A program made the position numbers and the translations under genes. Below the pieces are notes generated by a model. That model ran no database searches. It saw only the letters and a list, made by a program, of their open reading frames with translations, and was not told where the DNA came from. Positions 1 through 10,513 of a stretch of 64,000 nt of DNA are shown here, piece after piece. Within the stretch, counting starts at the first letter, position 1. Every line of letters begins with the position of its first letter. Origin of the DNA: Vermamoeba vermiformis. Lineage: Eukaryota; Tubulinea; Echinamoebida. The stretch covers positions 1 through 64,000 of the forward strand of contig JBEWZL010000136.1 in the NCBI GenBank assembly GCA_045837725.1, read 5' to 3'.

Positions 1-1933
1 TATACACCTGGACAGTGCGATTCAAGCTCTAGCAGGTGAAATTCGGCAGGAAAGTTTACACCACGCAAAGATATTTCCCAGGCCCTTGTTGATTTGTCTT
101 CTCTGGGAATTGGCAGACGCAACCCAACCAATCGCGGAGAAGCTGCAAAAATCTTGTTGATCACGGCAACAGTTGTGGCTCCCATCGTGTTGTACAGATC
201 AAGTTGTTGCCCAAGAGCAAGATGGAAGTGAAGAAAGCGCAGGTGCCTCCACTCGTGACTGGCAAATCCATACGACACTAATTGAGTTCTAATGTCGACG
301 ATAGCCAGGGCTTGAAGAGAAGCGACACAAGCCGGAAACATCTTTGCAGCAACAGGAGGATCAACATCCTCAAAGCGGAGTTCGAGCAATTGACCGAAAC
401 TGGGAAGTGTTAGTTTAACGTACCAGTAAAAATTAATTATTTACTTACAAGGCACTCGCAGAATTGTTCATTGACTCGCCTGTCGGATCCAAGCTCACTC
501 GGGTCAGGTAGCAACCACGACACGCTGTCGAATCAATAGGGTGGATCGCACCAAAGTCGGAAAGGCGAATGATACAATCTTCAACTTCTAAAACCGAATA
601 CACGTTGTTGTTAACGGTTCGGTAGACGTGCCTTGGATCGTTGACAATGTTGATGGCATTAACCGGCTGGGGCTTAGTTTTTGGTGGAACGGCACCTTCA
701 TTAAGCAGAATGTTAGAAAGACGTAAAATAAATTAATTACTTCATACTTTTTTGGATTGGCTTGCCAACAGGTTCCTTGTCAGGAACTGTTAGAACTTGA
801 AGCGTTTCGGTTTCACTGTCTTGGATCGGTGAAGCAATGTAAGTCGGTGACTCCTGTACTACTAGATTAATCATGGTAAAAATAATTTTAAATTACTTAC
901 CGGCATTTCTTGTTCCGGGCTGGAAATTGAGGATGGGCTGGTAGGACTACGAGGGCTGGTAGAACTACGAGGGCTGGAATGTGACGCCTGAGAATGATGG
1001 GGGCTGGCATGGACTTCGAAGAGATCAATCGAATTCGAAACTTCTTCGCTTGCCGCGACAAAACTTTGCTTCTCTTGGGGTACTTCGACGCGAGCTTTCT
1101 TCGTGACGGTTTGTGTCAATTCTTCTCCCTTTCTCTTAGGCGGTGGTGCGTAGGACATGAAAACAGGAGGTCGCAATTCGAGTGCTGGCAGATGAAACGC
1201 CTCGTAGCCAAATCCGTTTATATTCGGCAAGAAGTCTACCTCGGTGAATTTATTGGCATCAGGAATTTCGGTCGTAGCGCCATCAGTGCCTAATAACATA
1301 TTAGAACGCCATATTAAAATCGGTATTGTACTCACCTTTACTTTCGAATTTGGTTTCCTTTGCTGTGTATTGTGAGAACAAAGGGACATCATAGCGACAA
1401 TTTTCGGTTGAAATGACTGCCAAAAGAGATTCCAAGGACTTCGTGGAAGTCCAGTGACCGTAGTGGTAACGCATCGCACACCAGAGTTTTGCGTGCTCGG
1501 TGTGGGTCACGTCACCGCCTTCCGCGCGACTGGCGCCCTTTGTCATGTTCGGAATGATTACGTTGTCTCGGGCTGCCCGCAACATCTCGGGAAACGTGCG
1601 CATGAACTTGACGAATCTTTGCCAGGCTACGGATGCGAGGCTAATGCCGAGGTGTTGAGCTATTGCAGCGCGGTACGACTTATACCAGCGAGGGTACACC
1701 ATTGTGCGCTCTGGACGGGGGGCTAGCATTCCGTGGAAGTCAAAAACAACGTAGTAGAAGAGGAAATCCGCTCGGTTGTTGAACATGAAGTATTCCAAGC
1801 TATCGTGGAGTTTCTGCACGTAAGCATTGAAATCTCCTCCAGGCACTGACCGGTTTCTAGCGAGTACAAGGAACTCTACAAAGGTCACGATGTTCCTTTT
1901 CAAATCTGTCGACTTTTTGGTGTCGTCGTTATT
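1..1933 (-). CDS. Unidentified host gene, multi-exon, partial
   Basis: This is a spliced host gene running off the left edge. Exons with consistent reading frames can be followed at about 1933-1336, 1289-901, 861-747, 707-450 and 406-1. They are separated by GT-AG introns of roughly 40-45 bp, for example 1335-1290 and 900-862. The second exon encodes a Ser/Pro-rich stretch made of repeated SPRS/SPTS-like units. The rest shows no motif I recognise. The upstream end at 1933 is an acceptor site (TTTAACAG), so the first exon lies further right, in the AT-rich 1950-2250 stretch, and was not found. Function unknown. The splicing pattern makes a real gene likely; exact boundaries are inferred by eye. 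Confidence 0.6.
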
Positions 1934-2462
1934 CTGTTAAATAAATAAATTAGGCCCTGCATAATTAAGTATTTAATTTCTAAATACGACCAATAATATT
2001 CGGACTTTTTAAAGTCCTCTGTAATAATTAAAATTTCCGAAATTTTTTGAAACAGATTTTACCATTCCAATCGAGATTTAATTGCGATAAGTACGATAAT
2101 AATTCGTATTCCACGATTATTCGTAGTATACGTAATATTGCAAGCGGATTTACGCTCTTTTGGAGACTAAAATCCGTAAGTACGCTCAAGCAGCTTGTGG
2201 CCGCGAGGATCACCAACGAAGTCTTTTGGACTCGCTAGTAATTTATGTAAAAAATAGGTGCAGACTCACTTGTGGTGACGCACACTATTTTTAAATTGAA
2301 ATGCTCGAAGCAAGAACGCAAGATTTGGGCACGTGACGCACACGTGATCGTACGTGTCATTGCCAAAAAAAGAAGATTTCCAAAAACGGATTTACAATTC
2401 AAATCAAACTGTCATGTCAACAGCACGACTAATTTATTACTGTTCGCGTATTTATTTACAAC

Positions 2463-2735
2463 ATAGAGTAACGCGCCGCAGTATCAAAACCGTTCCAGCG
2501 CGAGTTTTTACGGATTTGGAGCTGATGCGAAAATGATCGCGTCAGAATTCTTTAAACGTCAGCAGATCGACCACAAGGGTCCAAATCTCGAGTAATTTTG
2601 GTTATTAACAGCTGATAGTGACGCGCCACGGCAGCCAGGGCCGTTCAGCGCGAGTTATTTGGATGGAAGTCGATGCGAAATCTAGATACGCAGCAGATCG
2701 ACTTACAAGGCCGATTTTTGTCACAATATACCGCC
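2463..2735. repeat. Two diverged copies of a ~100-bp segment
   Basis: The stretch beginning ACGCGCC at about 2469 recurs at about 2622. The shared blocks, in order, are an ACGCGCC start, CGTTC(C)AGCGCGAGTT, a (G/A)TGCGAAA block and CAGCAGATCGAC followed by ACAAGG. Similarity is clear but degraded, with a unit spacing of about 153 bp. Short open frames over this region are not convincing genes. The remaining sequence from 1950 to 2940 is AT-rich and shows nothing else I can support. Confidence 0.5.
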
Positions 2736-2943
2736 ATAACGGGTTAACGGCGGATTTTGGTAAGTTCGTGTTGATACTCGTTCGATCCAATCCTGAGGAT
2801 TCGGATTTGAATTTTATTTAATACTAATACTAAAATAAATCACTAATTTTTGAAAACATAGATCAAACGGTCCTGAATTGCCAATTCTGTAACTTGCGTT
2901 GGTAAAAATAAAAACGATTTTAAGTTAATTTTTTTTATTTGTA

Positions 2944-3320
2944 GATCGTCTCCACGATGGAGACGACCCTTTCGGACTTAATTTTTGTTTACTAGATCGT
3001 CTCCGCGCTGGAGACGACCCGCGTGGACTTTGTTTTTTTTGGAGATCGTCTCCGCGCTGGAGACGACCTATACGGACTTCGTATTTTTTTAGGAGATCGT
3101 CTCCGCGCTGGAGACGACCTGTACTGACTTAATTTTTTTAGGGGATCGTCTCCGCGCTGGAGACGACCTTTGGGGACTTTGTATTTTTTCGCAGATCGTC
3201 TCCGCACTGGAGACGACCCTTACGGACTTTGTTTTTTTTTGTAGATCGTCTCCGCGCTGGAGACGACCCTTACGGACTTTGCATTGTTTCGCAGATTGTC
3301 TCCGCGCTGGAGACGACCCC
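2944..3320. repeat. Palindromic minisatellite, 8 units of ~50 bp
   Basis: Eight copies of GATCGTCTCCGCGCTGGAGACGACC begin at 2944, 2995, 3044, 3095, 3144, 3194, 3244 and 3294, a period of 49-51 bp. Each core is self-complementary (GTCTCC...GGAGAC, extended to GGTCGTCTCC/GGAGACGATC), so every unit can form a hairpin. The spacers are T-rich and variable. The first and last copies carry substitutions, while the middle ones are nearly uniform, as expected for a tandem array growing by unequal exchange. Open frames across it (such as the minus-strand one at 2992-3207) are repeat translations, not genes. Confidence 0.9.
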
Positions 3321-3618
3321 TGGGTACATAATTTTTTTGCAGGTTGGTTGTGAGTGCGGGTAAGGGTTAGGTACGGGATTACCTAAGCAAAATTTTGCTT
3401 AAGTAAAATTCAACGGGGACTTTTGTTTATTTTAGTAACTTTTCAAGGCTAGCCCTATATGGCCAGGCCCTTTTACATATATGAATTATTTGTTGTGCCT
3501 ATTTACTGCACAATTTTTCAACAAAATTAAGCATTCATATACTGCTTTATATAAGTTCATTTACTGGGTTCAAATTCCTAAATAATCTCATTTTGCAGCA
3601 AAAAAGTTCAACAAAAAA

Positions 3619-3673
3619 TGAGTTTAAAGCCTCTTTAAACTCTATAACCTGTGGGTTTTTATAACCCAGAAGC
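3619..3673 (+). repeat. Two-hairpin module, copy 1
   Basis: Contains GTTTAAAG-C-CTCTTTAAAC followed by a second hairpin, TGGGTTTTTATAACCCA, and ends CAGAAG. A diverged second copy with compensating changes in the second hairpin lies at about 5919-5973. This suggests a dispersed element with conserved secondary structure. Confidence 0.5.
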
Positions 3674-3787
3674 CTACTATAATTAAGCTGGTTATAGCTA
3701 GGTAACTCTACCCTTCTATTGCTATGCTCCTAGGCCATTCTCTTTTGCTTTAAAATTTATCATTACCATAAAAGGAAAAAAGGCCAA

Positions 3788-3846
3788 AAGCGTCCCCACC
3801 CAGGGGACGGTTTTCTAAAAGCATCCCCTCAGTGGGGACGCTTTTT
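3788..3846. repeat. Long imperfect inverted repeat
   Basis: GCGTCCCCAC at the left end pairs with GTGGGGACGC at the right end. Inside them AGGGGA pairs with TCCCCT around a TTTTCTAAAAG loop. The result is a roughly 58-bp near-continuous hairpin followed by a T-run. No gene is attached to it. Confidence 0.55.
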
Positions 3847-3937
3847 TTAACTGTGTTTTGAAATTTTTGTTTTTTATTTGAAAAAATCAATACACAAGAA
3901 ACCCTAGCAAAAATTTTAGCCCTAGAGTATATATAAT

Positions 3938-4573
3938 TCAAAGCTGGTTTTTGACCATCCGAAATTCGGATGCTTTGACTGAGTATAAACTTCTACTAAC
4001 TCATTTATTTTACGTCATACAATCAGGGACTCTTCACCCCTCAACCTTTAACCTTAACCCCAAAGGTATATTAATTTATTTTTGTATTAACTTTGTTTTT
4101 AATAAATAAAGGACATTTAACTGCTACTTGTATATTACTGGACCATCCGAATTTCAGATGCCTGTGCCTTCTAATGAGACTTTAACTTTTTCAGGCAACT
4201 TTATAGACCATCCGAAGTTCAGATGCCTATACGTTCAAAAATGAGATATCAGGTTTTCGTAGCTACTTTTAGACCATCCGAACTTCGGATGCCTATGCAT
4301 TCAAAAATGAGCTATTAGGTTTTTGTAGCTACTTGTTAGACCATCCGAACATCGGATGCCCTTGTTGGAGAATATGGGCTATTAGAAGTACATACCTGGT
4401 TATAACCGTCCGAACGTCGGATGCCTCTAACTATCTAGCTATCAGTTATTCAAAGCTGGTTTTTGACCATCCGAAGTTCGGAGTATAAACTTCTACTAAC
4501 TCATTTATTTTACGTCATACAATCAGGGACTCTTCAGCCCTCAACCTTTAACCTTAACCCCAAAGGTATATTA
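3938..4573. repeat. Long direct repeats bracketing a 66-bp palindromic array
   Basis: A segment of about 130 bp at 3938-4073 is repeated at 4448-4573. Both begin TTCAAAGCTGG and end CCCCAAAGGTATATTAA. Between and within them lies the palindrome GACCATCCGAANTTCGGATGCC, at 3953, 4141, 4206, 4272, 4339, 4404 and 4465. The last six are spaced 61-67 bp apart, and at least some units also share the surrounding sequence (TTCAAAAATGAG, then TTT(T/C)GTAGCTACT). Several copies carry base changes inside the palindrome. The structure looks like a degenerate mobile element or satellite. Confidence 0.75.
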
Positions 4574-4933
4574 ATGTACAAGTACCTTTTTGTTGAAACT
4601 TGTGCAGAACGCGATTGCATTTACGATGTCTCTCAGTACAGCATTGCGAAAGCATTTGCCAGCATTAGTCGTGGCTTTGCGTACAGAGCTTTCTTTGAAG
4701 ACGAGCAAAAATTACTAGTTGTTCGTGATCAACTAGTTCAATACATCTTGAAGAATATTGACGCTGAACCATCAACTGAAATTGTTGGCAAGCTGGAAGA
4801 TACTAAATTAGTGCCATATGATACCAAAGATATCTCTGATGAAGACCATGGCCGCTCTGCTGACTCATCTTCACGCAAACGCAAGGCCTCTCAAAGTCCA
4901 GAAAGGGACATTGAACCTAGACGTCATCACTGA
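4574..4933 (+). CDS. Hypothetical protein downstream of repeat array
   Basis: An open frame of 119 codons starts at ATG 4574, directly after the second long direct repeat. Residues 1-65 look like a folded helical region with mixed charge. The C-terminus is Ser/Arg/Lys-rich with an RKRK cluster, as in nuclear-targeting signals. I recognise no family. The copy of the same repeat at 3938-4073 is not followed by this frame, so the reading frame is not part of the duplicated unit. It could be a gene of an old mobile element or a chance frame in repetitive DNA. Confidence 0.35.
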   Translation: MYKYLFVETCAERDCIYDVSQYSIAKAFASISRGFAYRAFFEDEQKLLVVRDQLVQYILKNIDAEPSTEIVGKLEDTKLVPYDTKDISDEDHGRSADSSSRKRKASQSPERDIEPRRHH

Positions 4934-6318
4934 GAGTTAATTCTTTTTTTATTTTAATGTCCATGAACTCTATATAGAATTATACACATTGTTAACTAAA
5001 TAAACTTCTTTTTTTTTATGTCAAAATCGCTATCTGATTTCAAATAGCTGCAATTATCAACTTTTAACGTTATTATCGCACTGTACGATCACCAATCTAG
5101 AACGAATGGTCAAGAATTCTTGAAATTGGTCTGGGATTGTCTGATCTTTGGACGAAAGGCCTAGAATTCTTCAAAAGTTTTAGGGTGCTACCATCCCAGC
5201 CCTAGCCTTTTAAGTAGAATAATAACCAGTGCTGAAGGTCTGCCACATGAATATCCAGTTAAGGAATATAATAATACTAACGCTTCAATTTTCTCTGCAT
5301 CTTGGCTGTACCTGTTGAACAGCAGGACAAGATTTGCATTGGCAAACCTTTTCTCAAGACTAGTGACTTCTCAGTTGAGATTTGCACGAGTATTCCAAAG
5401 CTCTGGCACCTCACAGTCTCTCAGATTCCACACTGGGTGTCTGACAGGACAGTGCAGACTATTGCACCCATGTTTGGCATCCCAAAACATGTTGCGAATT
5501 CAAACTCATTTTTTGTACATTCGGTTGGAGTCTTTGGTACAATATTTGCATTTTTCTGGAGCCCACCACCCTCCACCAACTGCTCATCATCACCATCAAG
5601 GAATGCAATTCTCTTCAATAGTGGTTGCAATAAAGGATCAGATCTCAATCTGCCTTAAAGCACTTCTGCACCTCTTCATAAACTTTCTCCAATTCCTATC
5701 TTGAAACCTTCAGAGAAGCTTCTAGTGCCTCTTTGTCACCTAAAATGCAGAAGGCTAGAGCTAGGGGCTGATAAAAGACAGCTCATCAAGATCAGATTTG
5801 GCAGCTCAGAACAAATAACTCCATCTCGCCACCCCTGAGAGCCTCTTGCTCATGTGCACTATAAGTGAATGCCACCATATGAAGAGGACGTTGTCCCTGG
5901 AAAAAGTTTGACAATAAACAAGTTTAAAGGCTCTTTAAACTCTTTCACCAGTGGGGTTTTTGTACCCCAGAAGTGCATTTATGATAATTACCAGTATAGT
6001 GCATTTGAAAAAATATTCCAAGATTCAGAAACTCTTCAAAATGCTCTTGTACTTAGGAGATGTGGTGCCAGATTGCCTTTTTTGTGAATTTGGGGACTAG
6101 TTTTCTGCACTAGCTAACAAGATGACAGCTTGAGAACAGCCATGGTACTGGAGTTGATTTCTACTTTGCAAAAAGGTCAGTCACATCCAAATTGAGCAAT
6201 CTAACCAAACTCACCTTTGTTGGTTTTTAGCTCCTGCTTCAAAGAGCCAATTTAGAGTGTCTTTTAGGGTTAGCAATATGCTTAACCATGAGATAAATCA
6301 GAACCACACTTATTTATT
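4934..6318. other. Gene-poor stretch, probably degenerate
   Basis: No gene can be supported here. Overlapping open frames on both strands around 5302-5704 are short and lack any recognisable motif or splice pattern. The second copy of the two-hairpin module lies at 5919-5973. The composition suggests decayed repetitive DNA rather than an active gene. Confidence 0.5.
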
Positions 6319-8989
6319 CTAATGTGAATAAGCTACAAGAGTTGAAATATAAATCGTGGCTTGATATTGAGTGTATGCAGTGCTTGGGTTGTTAGACACA
6401 AATAATGAAACCCACTTGAGAGGGTAATCAGGAACACCAGTGGTACCACCATTACCTCCCCAATAACCACTGTTTTCTATTTTATACACAACAAACTTCC
6501 AACCAGTCCAATCAATGTTAACAACCATTTGAAACATCTGCATCGACAATAAGCAATGATGCTGCACTTGAAATTGATTGAGACTTACCTCTCCAGTGTT
6601 GTCAAGTACTCTAATGCCAGCAGACACACCTGAACCATCACCATAAACCCATTGACCAAATCTGTTAGGAGTGCCAACAATTGTGTAGTGAACTTTGGTA
6701 TCAAAAGTGTAGTAACGGTAGCCGTTGGAGGAAACATAGTTCAACGCAACAATGCCATAAGAGTCAAATCCCAATGGCATTGTAGCCGGCTTTGCCAAAG
6801 TAAAGTCAATAGAAGCTGTAACAGCAGAGTCACCACCCAAATAAGCAGCGAAGTTTTGTTGCAATGAAGTGTTAGTGAGAGTGGAGAAGTCATCAAACTG
6901 TGAGACAGCCAAAGGAGATCCCCTGTTGCGAAAGTTAGAAATCAATCGTAACTGCATACAACGCTTACTTGGTATATGTCATAGCGCCACTAGACAAGGC
7001 CAAGCTGATCGAAGTAGTTTGGTTTGACGAGAGCTGACCATCAACTAAGACAATCGGTGATGAGCATGCAGCAGTGGTTACATCAAATGAGGTCAGTTGG
7101 CCGTTAACAGTCACAGCAAGACGAGCGGACCTATTGTTAATTAGACAGAGTAGTAACGAGGTTCGACAACTTACAAGTCTATCGAGGTTTGGACTGACAC
7201 GGGGATTGAACCATTGACAGTGGTTGGGTACGCAATCGGCTGCACAGCAAATATTGGTGCAACACGTGATTGCATTCGAAGGGGTCCGAATGACGTGAAG
7301 TTGACGAAGATCGGCAAATCATAAGCGAGTGCATCTAAAAATACATCAACGTGATGCCACAACGCAACTGTTTGGCCTGGAGCGACAGTGATGCCGGTTT
7401 GTTCGTAGTAGTCGAGCGTCACGTCCTCGTTGAGCGGATTGGTGAAGAACAATACAAAGTCGACGAGCTTCTCCGTAATAATGAGTGGTGGCTTAGAGAC
7501 GAAGGCAATCACTTGCAAGTAGGGATTAGTTGTAACGGGCACGATGTATTGCACCTCTTCTGTAGCTCCAATCGTTAGAGACTGGCCACTGCTAACTGTA
7601 ACGTCGTTTGTCAAATTGCCAACGTAGTTCGTGAAGCGGAACGACCCTGGACTAACTGGTAGCGATACTGTCTCTGTTTGGTTCACAAGCGTGGACCACA
7701 CGGCAAGAACCAAGTCATCGGCTGCATTGGAAAGGAGCACGATCCAAACACTTGAAGAATCGGTGTGGATACGCTTATTGAATCTCAACCCGCTTGCAAT
7801 GTTCTTCAGCGTGCGAGCTGCGAAGTAAGATGGCTTTGGGTTGTAGGGATAATCGCCCGACGACAAATAAGCGTTGTAAACTGTACCAAAGTGGTGCTCT
7901 TTGTTTGCGGGATCAGTGCCGTCGTCGTGCCAATCGTACCTGCCGTTGAATTAGCTTTGTAAAGTGCTTGAACGTAGTGAGTGCTTACCAGATAGACATC
8001 ACGACATCCATGGCCATGTTGGTCAAGAACATGCGCGGCAAATACATGGCTTGTTGGTGCTCCGTGACGATAGTAGTCGGGTAGCCCCACTCGCCAGCGA
8101 TAATCGGAATGAGTGGTTTGTTGGCGGGCTTGTAGCGCTCGATGAGCAGCGTCAGGGTGAAGTAGTCAGTCAACACATTTTCAGGATTGACCCAGCGATA
8201 CGGATGAATGGACACGCCGTCCCAGTACTCCAATAGCCCGTTCTCAAAGCAGCTTTCGATGAATGCCCAGTCCAAACCTGCAAGAGCAGGACCGATGTGG
8301 TACTCTTTCGGGAAGTTGCCTTTCAGCGCTCTACCAACCACCATGGCTAAGTTAATGAACTGCGTGACATTCGGTGAAGGCGTCCAAAAGCCAATGTTTG
8401 GCTCGTTGTACATCTCCCAAACTGAACCATTTCCGCTCAACAGCTCGAGAGAGCGCATCGTGTAGTTGACAAAACCGGCAATAGCTACAGAGTGACACGT
8501 GTCAGATACTACCTACCACTTAATGCTGGTTACACGTACCTGTCTCGCTGATTGGCGAAGTACCATTGTCATAGAATGAATTTCTGTAGTCCAAAATCCA
8601 GTAAGGAGTCGTGTTGAATGAGCGCAACGTGTTGGAGAGCGCGTCGTACTTTGAGAAGTCGTAGCTCAGAGGTGCGCGATATTCGATCCTGTAGGCAAAT
8701 TCATTACTCCCTCATGCTTGCATTGTAACACTCTACTTACGAGCCCCAATCTAAATCACGACGTACAACGCTGAAGGCATCAGAAAGCATTCTGACCTCA
8801 CGATCGGTCGGAGTAATAATGTGAGCAGCTACACCGAGGTTAGCAGTCGGTGAGTTGGTGAAGCATTGATCGTTCAGACAAACCGATTGCACGCCTGCTG
8901 GAATGGTCACTGTGAATCGGGCTTGAGGAGAGCAGTTCTCCATGGAAAGGGATACTAAGCCAAAAATAGCAGCAACGAAAACGGCAGTT
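6319..8989 (-). CDS. Secreted glycoside hydrolase, clan GH-A (GH39/GH5-like)
   Basis: This spliced gene encodes a secreted carbohydrate-active enzyme. The first recognised exon (8989-8740) begins with a hydrophobic run (AVFVAAIFGLVSLS) followed by a mature region starting ENCSPQ. The exon at about 8486-7989 holds the catalytic half of a TIM barrel. YNEPNIGFW contains the NEP acid/base Glu of clan GH-A, and IAGEWGYP contains the likely nucleophile Glu. Downstream exons (about 7938-7174, 7131-6969, 6922-6319) encode beta-rich accessory domains. Introns are short, with GTAAGT-like donors. The initiator ATG is not visible in frame: the exon begins after an acceptor TTTATCAG. So either a small 5' exon is missed, or it is spliced in frame to the gene ending at 9033. 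GH family number and substrate are uncertain. Confidence 0.75.
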
Positions 8990-9032
8990 CTGATAAACAA
9001 ATGTTAATAAGACTCGCTGCAGTATCTGACAA

Positions 9033-9548
9033 TCATGTAGCGTACTTTTGATTGGAAAGCAGCTGAACCAACAGCCCGAGAATCAGAGTGGACGCAACGG
9101 CAGAAAGTCCACTAGCTCCACTAACTTGCGAGGAGGGCACGGTCGAAGCGAAGTTAACTTTGGCTTCGAGGACCAGCAGAGCTCCGTTTTGGTTGTTCGT
9201 CAACTGCAGCGGGGTGCCATCCAAATTGCCGTCAGTAAACAAATTGACATCGACCGTAATCTCTTGCGAATCAGTTTGCTTTACGATTATAACGTCCTGT
9301 ATAATACTTAACGTCAGTGCTTACGCAACAGAAAGCGGAATTGATTTGTTTTTTGAGGGATGTCGAGAAAAAATCAAAATGTGCATTAACCGCTTACCTG
9401 AGAAGAGAAGCTAGATTTAATTTGAATAAATTTAACTCCGTACGATGGGTATGTGAAGGATTCTGAGTGTTTCAAACCGCAGGACGGATCCAGTGCCGTA
9501 ACGTATCCGAAAGCAGAGATCAATCCAACCACGAACACCAAAGCCAAG
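9033..9548 (-). pseudogene. Host secreted, GPI-like protein gene split by the viral insertion (3' part)
   Basis: Coding sequence runs from the element edge (9548) to 9398. After a 101-bp GT-AG intron (9397-9297) it continues from 9296 to the TGA at 9033. The frame opens in the middle of a signal peptide (LALVFVVGLISA) with no ATG. The missing ATG and first codons are at 34177-34162, beyond the element. Removing the element and one copy of CCAAG restores an unbroken frame: 54 codons in exon 1, 87 residues in exon 2, 141 in all. The product would be a small secreted protein with a C-terminal hydrophobic tail (LILGLLVQLL) typical of GPI anchoring. Family unknown. Because the K-codon before the stop is followed by GTACGC, alternative splicing into the hydrolase gene at 8989 is also possible and would be in frame. 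Confidence 0.8.
9544..9548. other. Target-site duplication, left copy (CCAAG)
   Basis: CCAAG directly abuts the left terminal repeat. The same five bases follow the right terminal repeat at 34162-34166. Restoration of a host reading frame with a single copy confirms it as a duplication made on integration. Confidence 0.9.
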
Positions 9549-9664
9549 TGTAGCAGTGCGGGCTCAGGATAGCGAGTAGGCAGCGCTGAGCACGATTTAT
9601 GCTTGATTTATGCATGCCGGGCCTAATTTTTTGTTAGGCAGTGTCTCGATGTCGCACTATTTCA
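9549..9664 (+). repeat. Left 116-bp LTR-like terminal direct repeat
   Basis: Begins TGTAGCAGTGCG and ends CGCACTATTTCA. It is identical over all 116 bases to 34046-34161 in the same orientation. The two ends of each repeat are imperfect inverted repeats (TG-A--AGTGCG at both ends), as in retroviral LTRs and as expected for integrase recognition. This copy is noncoding. Confidence 0.95.
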
Positions 9665-9833
9665 TACGGGTCAATGGGTCGGCCTCTCGACCCGGCAAGC
9701 CTAGGGTCTTCGGCCTCGCCTTGCCCCTCGTACTTTCTACGCCGTGTTGCTATTCCTTCGGAATGGTTCATACCCTTCGGGTATTCACCCCGCAACACTA
9801 GCTCCGAAAGTCTGACAGGTACAGGTTGATTTA
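9665..9833. other. Hairpin cluster inside the left terminus
   Basis: About 150 bp contains a run of perfect short hairpins. They are GGGTCG/CGACCC, GGCAAG/CTTGCC, CGTA/TACG, ATTCC-TTC-GGAAT and ATACCC-TTC-GGGTAT. The last two are enclosed by TGTTGC/GCAACA, giving a three-way junction. No counterpart exists at the right end. It lies just beyond the stop codon of the first viral gene, so it could be a structured 3' RNA, a packaging or origin signal, or a noncoding RNA. No tRNA-type primer site (TGG...) follows the repeat. Confidence 0.55.
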
Positions 9834-10451
9834 TTAAAGTGCTCCGACTTTACCCATCAGGTTCTCGCTCGCGCCCTTAGCGCCCAAATTGAGGTTCTTG
9901 CCGCGGTTTTTCTGGTAGCATATGAAAAGGTGAATTAAAAACCGGAGCCTGGGCTTGAGTTGCATATTAAGTTGTTGATTCTCCATCAACTCAAGTTCAA
10001 TCTCAGCCCAAGTATCTAGGATTTCCTCGTCATTAAGTGCGGCCAAGGCGAAATGATCAGATGCACCTGGTTTGTCCACTGCCTTGGCCCCAAATTCAAT
10101 CATATTTACAATTATACTGAGACCCATCGTAGACACTGGATTGCCCTTGATGGCCATTAAGGTAGTTTTGATCTCCTGCCAACGCGACTCGAGGTCTTCC
10201 TGGGATAGACCCGCGACATTACCATCCACGTTTGCTAAATATTTGTTCAATCGCCCTGTTTTGGCCTTTGTAATTAAGTTTTTAAGCAATGTCTTGCGCT
10301 TTTCGTCCTCAATTGGTTCCTCATAATATCCTGTGCCGGCATCATTAGGGGCAAATTCGTCTCCTTCATATTCGTCAGCAACATTATCATACGCGGGATC
10401 GTCGCCTAGGTCGACACCTGCCGTGTTCATCTCAATTATCTCTTCGGCCAT
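9834..10451 (-). CDS. Viral hypothetical protein, 205 aa
   Basis: An intact frame from ATG 10451 to a stop next to the left hairpin cluster. Residues 1-50 are strongly acidic (Asp/Glu-rich) and probably disordered. Residues 50-190 look mainly helical, with a hydrophobic segment near 168-180 (RFLIHLFICY), and the tail is Gly/Ala-rich. No family recognised. It is the last gene of a minus-strand block that includes the 367-, 150-, 60- and 119-residue proteins. Its start is preceded by the TTTAAAAATTTA / AATATA motif pair seen before several other genes of the element. A virion role is possible from its position, but that is inference. Confidence 0.75.
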   Translation of the reverse strand: MAEEIIEMNTAGVDLGDDPAYDNVADEYEGDEFAPNDAGTGYYEEPIEDEKRKTLLKNLITKAKTGRLNKYLANVDGNVAGLSQEDLESRWQEIKTTLMAIKGNPVSTMGLSIIVNMIEFGAKAVDKPGASDHFALAALNDEEILDTWAEIELELMENQQLNMQLKPRLRFLIHLFICYQKNRGKNLNLGAKGASENLMGKVGAL

Positions 10452-10513
10452 GACTGTATTTCAACACAAGTATATTGGATAGTGCTAAATTTTTAAAATA
10501 TTGAAATTTATTA

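Noticed and set aside
2944-4485. CRISPR arrays
   Set aside because: The repeats are palindromic tandem units with T-rich or repeated spacers, in a eukaryotic genome, without cas genes. The spacers are similar to each other rather than unique.
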